64,000 nucleotides of DNA from the NCBI RefSeq assembly GCF_900964775.1, contig NC_041806.1:25075488-25139487 (forward strand), written 5' to 3'. The translations under genes and the position numbers were made by a program. A model generated the notes under the pieces. The model saw only the letters and a list, made by a program, of their open reading frames with translations, ran no database searches and had not been told where the DNA came from. This DNA is from Scleropages formosus (taxonomy: Eukaryota > Chordata > Actinopteri > Osteoglossiformes > Osteoglossidae). Below are positions 35,681 to 47,398 of this stretch, in pieces; position 1 is the stretch's first letter, and every line of letters begins with the position of its first letter.

Positions 35681-38600
35681 ATTTACAATTATTCATTTAG
35701 CAGATGCTTTTCTCCAAAGCGACATAGATCTCATAGAAAATACAATTTGTGCATTAGCTTAGGAGAAAGAGACATAGCTGTAGATGTGTGATTCTTAAGT
35801 ACAGTTAGTTTGTTTCCTTTGCCATATGCACCAACGTTCATCACACAAGTAGTTGCATAAAACTTCACCAGGATGTCGCCGATTCCTAATTACCTTTCTA
35901 GTAGTTTTTTATTTTTTGGCGATACTTATAAACATTTACGTTACATTGCAGGAGTGGCTTTGTAAAGGATTGATCTGAGCATGATCATGAACATGTATAC
36001 CTTACATGAACTTCAGAGATCATGGGCAAAGTGAATCCAGAAGAGATGAGTTTTATAACCCTTTTTAAATGTGGACAAAGATTCTGCAGTTCTGAGTGAG
36101 AGAGAGAGGTCGTTCCACCACAAGGGAGCCAGAACTAAGAACCTCCATGCATCACCTTTCGTGTGTGGGACCATCAAGTGGGCAGATATGGAAGAGCATA
36201 GCAGTCTGGCTGGCGTGTAGCGAATGATCAAGTCCTGCAGTTAGCTGGGAGCAGTTCTATTGATGCATTTGTAGGCCATAACCGGGTCTTAAATTTAGTC
36301 CAGACAGCTATGGGAAGCCAGTGCAGAGAAAAGAGTAGAGGAGAAAGATGTGAACACTTCGGCAAGTCGAACACAACTTGGGCAGTAGCGTTCTGTATCA
36401 GCTGTAGAGGTTTTATGGCAGTAGCAGGAAGGCCAGACAAGATAGAATTGCAGTAGTCCAGACAGGATGTCACCATGGGCTGGACAAGTAATTGCGCAGA
36501 GTCAGTTGTGAGATAAGGACAAATGCTGAGGATGTTATCCAGGATGTATCTGCAGGTCCGGGTTGTGGCTTCAACGTGCTGAGGGAAAGATAGACTTGAG
36601 TCAATCATCACTCCCAGAATCTTAGTCGAGGAGGTAGGCATAATAAGCGAGTTGTCCAGTTTGATCGAGAGATCATGACAAGAAGACAGGCCAGGTGGGA
36701 GACGTAGGATCTCTGTTTTGGAGAGGCTGAGCTGTAGGTGGTAATCAGACATTCATGCAGCGATGTCTGACAGACAGGCAGTGATTTGTGCAGAAATGTC
36801 TGATGCTTCAGGTGGAAAGGAGAGGAAGAGCTGGGTATCATCAGTGTAGCAGTGGTATTTCAATCCATGGGAGGCAATGACAGGGCCAAGGGAGGAGGTA
36901 TAGATCGAGAAGAGCAGAGGACCCAGTACCGAGCCCTGTGGGACACCAGTTGAGAGAGGCACAGGAGAAGAACGGGAGCCCAGCCAGACCACTTGATAGG
37001 ATCCGTCAGATAGGTTGGACTCAAACCATCTCAGTACTGTTCCTTTGATCCCAAGCTGACTAAGAAAGGAGAGTAGAATCTGGTGATTGACAGTGTCGAA
37101 TGCTGCAGACAGGTCAAGGAGAATGAGGACTGTGGAGAAGGAGGCTGCTATGGCTGATTGGAGAGCATCAAACACTGCCAGGAGTGCCGTCTCCGTGGAG
37201 TGACCAACATTGAACCCAGACTGATATCCATGGAGGAGATGGTTCCGGGTGAGGAATTCAGAAAGTTCATCACAGGCCGCTCGTTCTAGAGTTTTAGACA
37301 GAAAGGAGAGGAGGAAGACTGGCCTATAGTTTAGGACCAAGTTAGGATCCAGATAGGGTTTCTTTACCAGAGCTGAAATGAAAGCAGTTTTGAAGGCAGA
37401 TGGGAAGCAGCCAGAGGAGAGTGAGGAGTTGATGATCTTAGCAATGAAAGTGGAGAGTTGCGGGGAGATGGTTTGTAGGAATGAGGATGGGATCGGATCT
37501 AGCAAACAGGTGATGGGTCTGTGTGATATCAGGAGCTCAGAAACTTCAGATTCTGAGAGTGGCTTGAATTCAGAGGGCATGTCTTTGCAGATAAGTTCAG
37601 CATGAACCGGGCAGAGTGATGCCCAGAACTTGTTCATGATTGCGTTGACTTTGTCTCTGAAGAACAAGCAAAGCCATCAGCAGTGAGAGAAGAAGGAGGA
37701 GGAGGCAGTGAATGACACAGTAGGGATGAGAAGGTGGCGAAGAGTCTGTGTGGTTTTTTTAGTTGCAGACTGTATTTTGTTGTGGAAGAAGGTTGTTTTA
37801 GTTGAGGAGACTGCAGAGTGAAAAGTAGCTAAGAGTTGTTTGTAGACACCCAGGTCCGTGTGAGTCATAGATGTATGTCATCGTCGCAGTGCAGACCAGA
37901 GTTTGGTCCAGTTAATACGTAATGTATCAGTCAGCCATGGAGCGGTACTGGAACGTGCTGGTCTAGAAGACAGTGGACAGAGAGAGGCCAGAGAGGAAAA
38001 TGTTAGCATTGTCTGTTGATAGATCTGAGAATTGTGCTGCAGAAGGGAGAGCAGACAGCATGGCAGAAGCAAGGCAGGAAGGCAAGGAGATTTTAAGTTA
38101 CAGCAGAAGGGAACAATGGGTACAGAGGAAGGAGGGGGATTAGTGGTGAGGCATGGTAAGAAGGAAATGAAGAGTTGATCGGAGAGGTGGAGTGGGGTAA
38201 CAAAGAGAACAGGACAGCCGCAGTTATGGGAGAAGACAAGGTCAAGGCAATTGCCAGCTTTGTGAGGAGCAGGGGACTGGGACAGGGAGAGGTCAAAGGA
38301 CTGTAGGAGTGGCAAAAGACCAGTTGCATGAATGTCCTCGACATGCAGATTGAAGTCACCCAAGAGAATCAGCAGAGTGCTGTCCCCTGGGAGAGAGCTC
38401 AACAAGATGTCGAGGTCATCCAGGAAGCAGCTGGGAGAGCTGGGGGGCAGTACAGAACAACCACAAAAAGAGTGATTGGGGCAGTGATAGAGACAACATG
38501 CAATTCAGAGGAGAGGTCATGCAACTGGAGAGGGAGAGCAGAATATTCCCGACAGGGAGATATGAGCAGGCCTGTGCCTCCACGTCTGCCAGAGAGGCGG

Positions 38601-38990
38601 GGGGTGTGGGAGAAAGAATAGTTAGTGGAGAGGGCTGCGGGTGTGGCTGTGTTGTTTGGGGTAATCCAGGTTTCAGTTAGGGCCAGGAGGTCCAGTGAGA
38701 GATGAGAGGCATACGCAGGTATGAAGTCAGCCTTTCTCATCACAGACTGGCAGTTCCAAAGTCCCATGCAGAAATTGAAGCAGGATGGAGGGTTTGACAG
38801 ATGAGGATAAACCAGGTTACTGTAGCAGCGGGAGCATCTAAGTCTCTGGTGGTAGTGTCGTCGCACAGCTTGGTTGCTGTAGACAATTCTGATGTTCGAC
38901 ATTTTTGACGCATGATCCTTGCGGAACACGATGGTGATGGCAGACTTCACATGGTGGCCTCCCTCGATGGACTCCCACAGGTAGACTCCC
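35681..38990 (-). mobile_element. L2-clade LINE, decayed, near full length
   Basis: Read on the minus strand it contains an AP-endonuclease region at about 38.85-37.9 kb (GLWNCQSVMRKADF…LDLLALTETW, later LLILLGDFNLHVED). The reverse transcriptase is at about 37.67-36.2 kb (LDLSAAFDTVNH, TGVPQGSVLGPLLFSIY, active site YTDDTQ). The L2-type C-terminus is at 36.2-36.0 kb (SPLLFSLHWLPI, LSTFKKGYKTHLF). The 3' end near 35,681 carries GCTTTTCTCCAAAGCGAC in reverse, matching the tails of the family A SINEs. The frame is broken by at least three in-frame stops (one at 36,753-36,755 in place of the usual Trp before MS, others near 37,677 and 37,878) and a frame change near 38.4 kb. It cannot be autonomous. 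The 5' limit is approximate. Confidence 0.85.
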
Positions 38991-39519
38991 TTGTCTTTGC
39001 ACCCCGAGTCTTCACACCAAGAGGCTGCCGCTATGGGTCACCAGCTGCTATTTCAATCAGGCTAATTCACATCAGCTGGGTCCTAATCGAAATCGACACC
39101 ACTCTCACAATGGAAATCAAAACAGATGCCATTTTAATCAAGCCAACAGAGACATGCCCACTCCACTAAACGGGACACAGTATTTTTACATTTACACGTG
39201 CCTTAACAAACCATAAATTCACTTAAATAAATAAATATAACCGACAACTGCACCAACACACAACTGATTGCTTCCATCTAACCGTACAACTACACGACGA
39301 GAATGCGTGTCGGGATATAGCGCTAGGAACAAATAAACTTACCGTAATTGCAACAAACTGCAGCCACGATCCTCTAACACGAAATGTAATGCACAATGAG
39401 CAGAACTGATGACTTCAGCACAATTTAAATTTTGATAAAATTTAGTTTGAAACTAGGTAGTTACTGCTGTAGCATGACTGGTGCTTCAAATGACGCTTTG
39501 AAAAAAATCCAAGCGACAG
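38991..39519. other. Spacer between two LINEs
   Basis: About 530 bases of AT-rich sequence. The first part may still be L2 5' UTR. No gene is seen. Confidence 0.45.
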
Positions 39520-42450
39520 TCATCATCATCATCATCATCTTCTTCCTCCACTTATCCGGGGCTGGGTCGCGGGGGCAGCAGTCCAAGCAGAGTCCTCCAG
39601 ACTTCCCTCTCCCCGCACGCCTCCTCCAGTTCCTCTGGGGAAACCCCAAGGCGTTCCCAGGCCAGCTGGGAGACGTAGTCTCTCCAACGTGTCCTGGGTC
39701 TGCCCCGAGGCCTCCTCCCAGTGGGACATGCCTGGAACACCTCACCAGGGAGGCGTCCAGGAGGCATCTGGAACAGATGCCCGAGCCACCTCAACTGGCT
39801 CCTCTCGATGCGGAGGAGCAGCGGCTCTACTCTGAGCTCCTCCCGGGTGACTGAGCTCCTCACCCTATCCCTAAGGGTGCGCCCAGCCACCCTGCGAAGG
39901 AAACTCATTTCTGCCGCTTGTATCCGCGAGCTCATTCTTTCGGTCATGATCCAGAGTTCATGACCATAAGTGAGGGTAGGAACGTAGATCGACCGGTAAA
40001 TTGAGAGCTTCACCTTACGACTCAGCTCCTTCTTCACCACAACAGACCGGTACAACGACCCCATTACTGCGGACGCCGCACCGATCCGTCTGTCAACCTG
40101 CTGCTCCATTTTTCCCTCACTCGTGAACAAGACCCCGAAATACTTAAACTCCTCCACTTGAGGGAGCAACTCCCCCCTAACCCGGAGGGCGCAGTCCACC
40201 TTTTTCCAACTGAGAACCATGGCCTCTAATTTGGAGGTGCTGATTCTCATCCCGCCGCTTCGCACTCGGCTGCAAACCTCTCCAGTGCACTCTGTAAGTC
40301 TTGATTCGATGAAGCCAATAGGACCACATTGTCCGCAAAAAGCAGAGACGAGATCCTGCAGTCACCAAAACAGACACCCTCCGTTCCCTGGCTGCGCCTA
40401 GAAATTCTGTCCTTGAAGATAATGAACAGAATCGGTGACAAAGGGCAGCCCTGGCGGAGTCCAACATGCACCGGGAACAGGTCTGACTTACTGTTGGCAA
40501 TGCGAACCAAGCTCCTGCTCCGGTCATACAGGGAACGAACAGCCCGTAGCAGCGAGCCCTGAACCCCATAATCCCAAAGTACCTCCCACAGGATGCTACG
40601 AGGGACACGGTCGAATGCCTTCTCCAGGTCCACAAAACACATATGGACTGGTTGGGCAAACTCCCATGAACCCTCCAACACCCTAGTGAGGGTATAGAGC
40701 TGGTCCAGTGTTCCACGGCCAGGGCGAAAACTGCATTGCTCCTCCTGAATCCGAGGTTCGACTATCGGTCGGATTCTCCTCTCCAGTACCCCGGCATAGA
40801 CTTTCCCAGGGAGGCTAAGGAGTGTGATCCCCCTATAGTTGGAAAACAATCTCCGGTCCCCCTTCTTAAAAAGAGGGACCACCACCCCGGTCTGCCAGTC
40901 CAGAGGCACTGTTCCCGAGCTCCACGCAATGCTGCAGAGGCGTGTCAGCCAAGACAGCCCCACAACATCCAGAGACTTGAGAAACTCAGGGCGGATCTCA
41001 TCCACCCCCAGAGTCTTGCCACCGAGGAGTTTTTTGACTACCTCAGTAACTTCGGCCAGGGTAATGGACGAGTCCCCCTCCGAGTCCCCAGCCTCAGCTT
41101 CCTCTACGGAAGGCGTGTCGGAGGGATTGAGGAGATCCTCGAAGTACTCCTTCCACCGCCCGAGGACATCCTCAGTTGAGGTCAGCAGCGCACCACTTCC
41201 ACTGTAAACAGTGTTGGTGGAACACCGCTTCCCCCTCTGAGTCGCCGGATGGTTTGCCAGAATCTCTTTGAGGCTGACCGAAAGTCTTCCTCCATGGCCT
41301 CACCGAACTCCTTCCAGGCCCAAGTTTTTGCCGTGGCGACTGCCAGAGCCGCGTTCCGTCTGGCCCGCCGGTACCTGTCAGCTGCTTCAGGAGTCCCATG
41401 AGCCAGCCAGGCCCGATAGAACTCCTTCTTCAGCTTGACGGCATCCCTTACTTCCGGTGTCCACCACCGTGTTCGGGGATTGCCGCCACGACAGGCGCCG
41501 GAGACTTTATGGCCACAGCTCCAAACCACCGCCCCAACAATGGAGGTGTGGAACATAGTCCATTCGGACTCAATGTCCCCAGTCTCCCTCATGACCTGGT
41601 TGAAGCTCTGTCGAAGGTGGGAGTTGAAGACCTCTCTGACAGGGGCCTCCGCCAAACGTTCCCAACAAACCCTCACTATGCATTTGGGCCTGCCAGGTCT
41701 GTCCAGGTTTTACCCCCCGCCATTGAATCCAACTCACCACCAGGTGGTGATCAGTTGACAGCTCAGCCCCTCTCTTCACCCAAGTGTCCAAGACATATGG
41801 CCGAAGGTCAGAAGAAACGACTACAAAGTCGATCATCGACCTCCGACCTAGGGTGTCCTGGTGCCAAGTGCACTGATGGACACCCTTATGCATGAGCATG
41901 GTGTTTGTTATGGACAAACCGTGACTAGCACAGAAATCCAATAACAACTCACCACTCGGGTTCAGATCAGGGAGGCCGTTCCTCTCAATCACGCCCCTCC
42001 AGGTGTCACTGTCGCTGCCCACGTGAGCATTGAAGTCCCCCAGTAGAACGACAGAGTCCCCAGTGGGAGCGCTTTCCAGCCCGCCCCCCAGGGACTCCCA
42101 AAAGGCCGGGTACTCTGCATTGCCGCTAGGCGCATAAGCACAAATGACAGTGAGAAACCGTTCCCTGACCTGAAGGCGCAGGGAGATGACCCTCTCATTC
42201 ACCGGGGTAGACTCCAACACATGACGGCTATTAACAAGCCCACACCAGCCCGCCGTCTCTCACCCTGGGCAACGCCAGAATAGTGGAGAATCCACCCCTG
42301 GTTGAGAAGAGTGGTTCCAGAACCCAAGCCGTGAGTGGAAGTGAGCCCAATTATATCTAGACGGTATCTTTCAACCTCCTGCACCAGTTCAGGCTCCTTC
42401 CCCGCCAGTGAGGTGACATTCCAAGTCCCAAAAACCAGAGTTGGCGCCCA
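39520..42450 (-). mobile_element. Rex3-like LINE (RTE clade), decayed
   Basis: On the minus strand the endonuclease ([40 protein letters not shown], later [10 protein letters not shown]) spans about 42.43-41.6 kb. The reverse transcriptase follows at 41.0-40.2 kb (FVDLEKAFDRVPR, VGLRQGCPLSPILF, active site FADN where FADD is usual). The C-terminal region ending RWRDYVSQLAWERLGVSPEE is at about 39.65 kb. The 3' end is the RTE-type GATGAT microsatellite at 39,521-39,540. Successive open segments lie in different frames, so there are at least four frame changes. The start is close to the first endonuclease motif, so a short 5' truncation is likely. Confidence 0.88.
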
Positions 42451-42652
42451 AGGTTTGACTTAAATAGAATTCATTTTACTGAAAACTTGGGAAAAGTTAT
42501 TAAGACTTTCAATGGCAGCAAAAAATAAGCAAAACCTGACTCTAACTGGCTTTACGGGAGTAAAATTTTAGAACAGCTGTTTTCACTATAACTAAGAAGG
42601 TAACTCAGTTTCTTTAACATAATGGTTCACTCTTTGTACAGCAGGACAGACA
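42451..42652. other. Spacer between Rex3-like LINE and duplicated segment
   Basis: About 200 AT-rich bases with no feature seen. Confidence 0.5.
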
Positions 42653-43357
42653 GATGAGGAAGTCCTTACATTTATTGCAAACATAAGAGGGTCTTGACTC
42701 TGCCATGTGCTTGGAAACTGAACACAGATCAGCCAAGATGAAAGTACAGGTCACTGCACTCCAGTACTTTACATGTCAGCAAAATTATGAACTCATTACG
42801 ATCCAGTAGTTTTTGCCCTGAATAAGTAGTTTCCAGATAAGGAGGTAAATGGCCTTATCTTGTCACTAATTCCATGTTATCACAACAGAGCCCTTTGTGC
42901 ACAACAACTGTCATATAATTTTGTTAATAATTTCAAGTCTCACATACACTCTGTGCCTCAATTTCATTTTACTCCTGTAAAAGTTCATTTGCTGACTTCA
43001 TCATTTTAAATGAGCCCTATAGCCTTCCTTTCTGTAGGTACTGTACAACCACCAGTTTATACATACAAGCTACCTGGTACTAAAATTTTACTTATCAGTC
43101 ACTCTGAATCCCAGAGTAAACAACACACATCCTAAATTGCTCATTTTTAGGATGCATCAAACCAAATGTTGTAACAGAAAATTGCGAGATGTCCTGTGTT
43201 CAGCCAGTTTCTTTCGGAAAAGTCCCTTTTGTTTTTGACATCTTTTTCATTCTTTTTCCTCATCACTAGCTGTTACAAACCTTCTCTTCACTGATTTTGG
43301 TGCCAACAGCAGGAGCTAACAACAAATAAGAGTGACTGCTTTAGCTCTGCCCAACAG

Positions 43358-43369
43358 TTATATTTATAG
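43358..43369 (+). promoter_or_regulatory. TATA-like element, natterin-like gene 2
   Basis: Identical to the copy 1 element (TTATATTTATAG). The first noncoding exon would end at 43,439 (GACAAG|GTAAAG). Confidence 0.5.
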
Positions 43370-44071
43370 GGGGCAATTACTTGGGGTTTAAAACCGGGCC
43401 TGACAACATGTTACACCATTTGAAGAATAACACGACAAGGTAAAGCTATTTTTGTTCATTTTCTGCTGAAGGATCTCCGGACTGTGGTGTCTTTAGTCTT
43501 AAAGTCTAAACTGTAGATGCTAAAATAAGTAATTAAGTAAATTCCAGTGGTGGGGTCAACACCACATCTGTTCATTTCAATTTAAAAGCTATGGGACAGT
43601 GAAATATATTCATTTTTATGTAAAGAGGTAGACTAGGGGAGAGAACATATCACACTGATTTTTATTAACAAGAAGAAATTATCACAGTGCATGTTTTGTG
43701 AACTGTCTCATGAGAACTGTGTCAACATGTCACCATTTACTGGTTCATACATTTGTATATGAATGCTGTCACCTGATAGAAGCATTAAAGAACAGACAAA
43801 AGATACTGATAAGTAAAACAGAGTGACATAAATCCACCAGCATGGATTTACACTTACAGTCCATATCCTTGTGGAATATCAATCGGCATTTAATTGTTTT
43901 TTTTTTTTTTTTTTTTTTTTAATCTAGGGTATTTTGCACAGGTGATACAATACACTGTAGTGCAACACTTCTGACATGTCTCCTCTTAACATTAAACTGA
44001 AAACAATACTGTACTTAACAGGGTGCAAAAACATTTGTCATTGTCTGTACTCATCTAGGACAGTTACTCAT

Positions 44072-44186
44072 TTCCTTGACACTTTTCTCCAAAGCAACTT
44101 ACAATGTTAAGCTACTTATAAACCATTTACCTATTTATACAGCTGAGCAATTTAGGGTAAGTACCTTGTTCCAACACAGCTGTGAA
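44072..44186 (-). repeat. Family A SINE fragment in natterin 2 first intron
   Basis: Exact counterpart of the fragment at 33,299-33,412. Confidence 0.75.
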
Positions 44187-44365
44187 AGCTCTTTAAAAAA
44201 ATGGCAAAAACACTCATAACCAAACATTCTCACTAAAGTAAAAAGAAAGATCAGAAATATGCATATTTGTGGTCTATGTTCACATAATATGAGTGAGAAG
44301 TTAAAACCCTAGTCATGAGACATGGTATGATGACTGTGATTGTTGCTGCCCTGTTGCCCCACCAG

Positions 44366-45821
44366 ATGAGAGAAGCACTCTTTGCCTTCTTTACGGTCCT
44401 TCAGCTCTGCGTTGCTCTCCCTTCTGAGCTCCCCCATACAAGGTCGGAGCTGGATGGAATCAAAAAAGCAGAGCAACGTGAGTGCCGTTGTTGAACAATT
44501 GCAGAAGCTCAAACACATTGCCAGTCTCTACTCACACCAACAATCTTGCCATGAATCTCAAGTATAACTTACTCTGTCTATCCTCTTCTTCAGAGCTATA
44601 TGAGGTTTAAGTTACTATTCACAGCAGTCACAGGTTCACATTTCAAAAGCACTGTTTTCAGTACTGTTGTAAAACAGTGCAGAAAGAAATAACACATTCA
44701 CTGTATTTCTCCTAATAGAACTCTTCTTGAACCCACTGCTGGAAGATGTGGTTCCACCTTTATCCAGTACAGGTGCTGTGCTCCAACCAGAGACACGTCC
44801 AAAGCTACAGATGTCCCAAGGAGACAAATCTATTCCAATTTTTGGTGACAATGTCAGCCTCAAATGGTTAAGGTGGAATGGGTCCCTCCCTAATGGCGCA
44901 GTGGCTATCTATAACGGCTATGTCTCACGCACTGATTACATTTGCAAATACAATTGTGAGGCTGGATTCTACACACCGAGTAAAGGCCCCTATTGCCTCT
45001 ACCCCTATGCCAATAGGGAATATTATGCTGCAGAATTTGACATCCTTGTCAATGAGGACAACTTTGAATTTTTGGAGTGGAAAGAGGACTCGTACGGGTC
45101 TGTACCCCCACATTCTGTCAGGACATGCTCCGGGGTCAACATCTTTGTTGGGAAGAACAAGTATGGACTGGGGAAAGTTGTTACTCAACATGAAGCCTTT
45201 TTCCTGCCATGGGAAGGTGATGAGTACTGGTACAAGAAGTATCAAGTCCTGACCATAAACACAGATGGATACAGTCAGCACATTTCCCACGTGGAGTATG
45301 ATATTGATAAAATTAATCTCTTCCATCATCCACCTGAGACGTTGCAACTAGCTAGGGTCAGCAACCTCGACTGCCAGAGCATTGAAAAAACTGTGACTCT
45401 GGAGAAATCTAGCACAGAGGAGAAGACCTGGAACATTGGCCGAGAAACCCAAAATGGGTCAACCTCCACCATAAATGCCAAGATCCCAATCCTTAATCCA
45501 GACAATGTGGACTTCTCCAAGGAACAGACAGTAAGCTTTTCCACAGGTACCACCATTGTGGAGACCATCAGCCACTCCATCTCTGTGCAGATTACAGTGC
45601 CACCAAACCACTCCTGCGCAGTACGCATGGAGGGCAAAAAACTGACAGCTGACATCCCTTTCACAGCACGTCTGAGCCGCACATATCGCAATGGGAACAC
45701 TCACTGGACCATAATCACAGGCACCTACAATGGTGTGACAATTGGGGAGCTAAATGCTTTGGTAGAACGCTGTCAGCCTATTCCTAATGCTGTAGACTGC
45801 ATCTTGAGGCAGAACAACTGA
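44366..45821 (+). CDS. Natterin-like protein 2 (DM9 plus aerolysin-like)
   Basis: Coding exons 44,366-44,477 and 44,719-45,821 give 404 residues, with the same splice sites and phase as gene 1. Residues 1-220 (signal peptide, linker and DM9 lectin region) are identical to gene 1. From residue 221 onward only about half of the residues agree by eye (for example DIDKINLFHHPPETLQLARV here), though family landmarks such as GTTIVE, PPNHSC, VRMEG and FTARLSRTY remain. The C-terminus extends a few residues further (ILRQNN). The frame is intact, the product is predicted to be secreted, and its role is as for gene 1. Because the pore-type region is the diverged part while the binding region is shared, the two proteins may bind alike but differ in assembly or membrane action. 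That is inference. Confidence 0.9.
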
Positions 45822-46057
45822 AATCTTCTGCTTTCTTCATACCTTTCCCTGTTTCCAAGCAGAAACACTTCCATATTCACTTATCCCATGGCAAGACCTT
45901 GCCTTTCTTGAAATTCTTTCCATTTCTCAAGCAAAAACATTTCACACTGTGTCAGATCCAAGCCTTTGAAAAGCACATATTAATGGATAATACACACACA
46001 CACAAACTGGGATAGTATGTAAAAAAAAAAATAAGATGAAGAATCTGGTAAAAAAAA

Positions 46058-46063
46058 AATAAA
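46058..46063 (+). terminator. Possible polyadenylation signal, natterin-like gene 2
   Basis: AATAAA within an A-rich run about 240 bases after the stop. Confidence 0.45.
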
Positions 46064-46127
46064 AAGTGTCATTATCCTGTTAAAGCTATTTGTGTGTTTT
46101 CATGCACAAAGTTTTCTCATTATTATG

Positions 46128-46154
46128 AATGAATGAATGAATGAATGAATAAAT
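46128..46154. repeat. (GAAT)n microsatellite
   Basis: About six GAAT units immediately before a family C SINE. Confidence 0.85.
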
Positions 46155-46156
46155 AA

Positions 46157-46500
46157 GGGTCTCATGGTGGGACTGCAGGCAATGCTGGTACCACACAGTG
46201 CCTGGGCTGTTTGGAAACAGGTTCAAATTAACTGTTCTTCTAGCTTCTGACATCTATGTGAGTTTCCTTCAGGGGCTCCAATTTCCTCCCATGGTTCAAA
46301 GAGGTGTTTCAGCTGGATTGGTGACTGTACATTGTTCACTGTGTGAGCTCTGGTGAGTGACTGTTGATATGTGCCTGCCTTCCAATGGACTGGCCCCATT
46401 CCATGGTGTACCCTTCACCCTTCCTTGCAATTTATCCTTCAAAGGCTCCATCAAAACCCTGACTTGGGCAAGTGGGTAATGATAGCAAGAGAATAAAATA
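46157..46500 (+). repeat. SINE (family C), diverged
   Basis: It keeps the order tRNA-like head, GTGCCTGGGCTGTTTGG, CTCCAATTTCCTCCCATGG, TTCCAATGGACTGG and a terminal GGCAAGTGGGTAATGA. Confidence 0.65.
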
Positions 46501-46644
46501 AATCAGCAAAAACTGTATGCAACACTAATAAAATACTATAATGGGATTTTGAACTGGAGCCAACACTTATTCAATTGTTTTGTTGTATGTTCTTGTGAAA
46601 TAAGATATTGCAATATGTTGCTTTAAAGTAGGTACTAGAGCAAA

Positions 46645-46880
46645 AAGGTGTCTCAAGAGGCAGAGTGGGTCTTGCTCGCACTTCACACATCTTGGGCTGT
46701 GGTTTCATCGGTGTGTTCAAATGAAGCTTTGTCTGTGGGCATTCATATGTTCTCCTTATGTTTGTATATGTCGGTTTCCTCCATAGGCCCAATACGTATT
46801 TCAAGTGAACTGGTAAATCTAAACTGCACATAACTTACATCTGTATGTGACTGTCATCCTGGATGTAACGCACTTTGTAC
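46645..46880 (+). repeat. SINE (family C), fragment
   Basis: The head TCTCAAGAGGCAGAGTGGGT is followed by CATATGTTCTCCTTATGTTT and GTCGGTTTCCTCCATAGGCC, and it ends in a truncated body. Confidence 0.55.
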
Positions 46881-47398
46881 ACTATGGAAGTCACTCCAGT
46901 CTAGACCAGAAGTTAACTTTTTGTAAGCCACAGATCGCTTTAAGAATATGACAAAAGCTAAAAACCTCTCCTTGAAAACTGTACACGAATGAATTCAATA
47001 AATAGGTTTATTACAATAAAAATGATCTACAGAATTGTGTGTGTAAAGGATGGTAATACTCTTTTTTAATTTATCTAGATACTAGTATTTTCGAAGCAAC
47101 CCTGCACTTCAAGAACCCACTGAATCCCAAACACACAGCCTTATCCATTACCCAGAATTTGATAAACATTTTGTGGAAATTGATGGATTGCTTCTGTTAC
47201 GCATGAAGAAGACAAATAGATGCAAAAATCTGCGTTGAACTACAAGCACTTCTAACACGCCGGTGGAATAGCATCTCGCGAGACGTGCGCGGCTTTATGT
47301 CGCTTAAGGGAAACGTCATAGTGACGCAATCAACAGCGGTCCACGCGCCGGTGATAATTGTGTATGTCAGCTTTCGACTGTTAGCGAGCTGCTTCAGC
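46881..47398. other. Upstream region and likely promoter of PTRH1
   Basis: It is AT-rich up to about 47.2 kb, then becomes CpG-rich (GGAATAGCATCTCGCGAGAC, a TCTCGCGAGA-type promoter palindrome at about 47,272). That palindrome is a known housekeeping promoter motif, consistent with a TATA-less promoter for PTRH1. Confidence 0.5.
47272..47283. promoter_or_regulatory. TCTCGCGAGA promoter palindrome upstream of PTRH1
   Basis: The 10-base palindrome TCTCGCGAGA lies about 120 bases before the proposed start codon. It is a known core motif of TATA-less housekeeping promoters (ZBTB33/Kaiso-type site). Confidence 0.55.

Larger units (their letters stand above)
42653..45267 (+). repeat. Segmental duplication, copy 2
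   Basis: Partner of 31,885-34,493. The match becomes apparently exact at about 43,339 and ends at 45,267 inside the second coding exon of the natterin gene. Confidence 0.9.

Noticed and set aside
35078-42652. Idea that the LINE-filled spacer hides a third natterin copy.
   Set aside because: No DM9 or aerolysin-like motif is present on either strand between the two genes outside the known exons.
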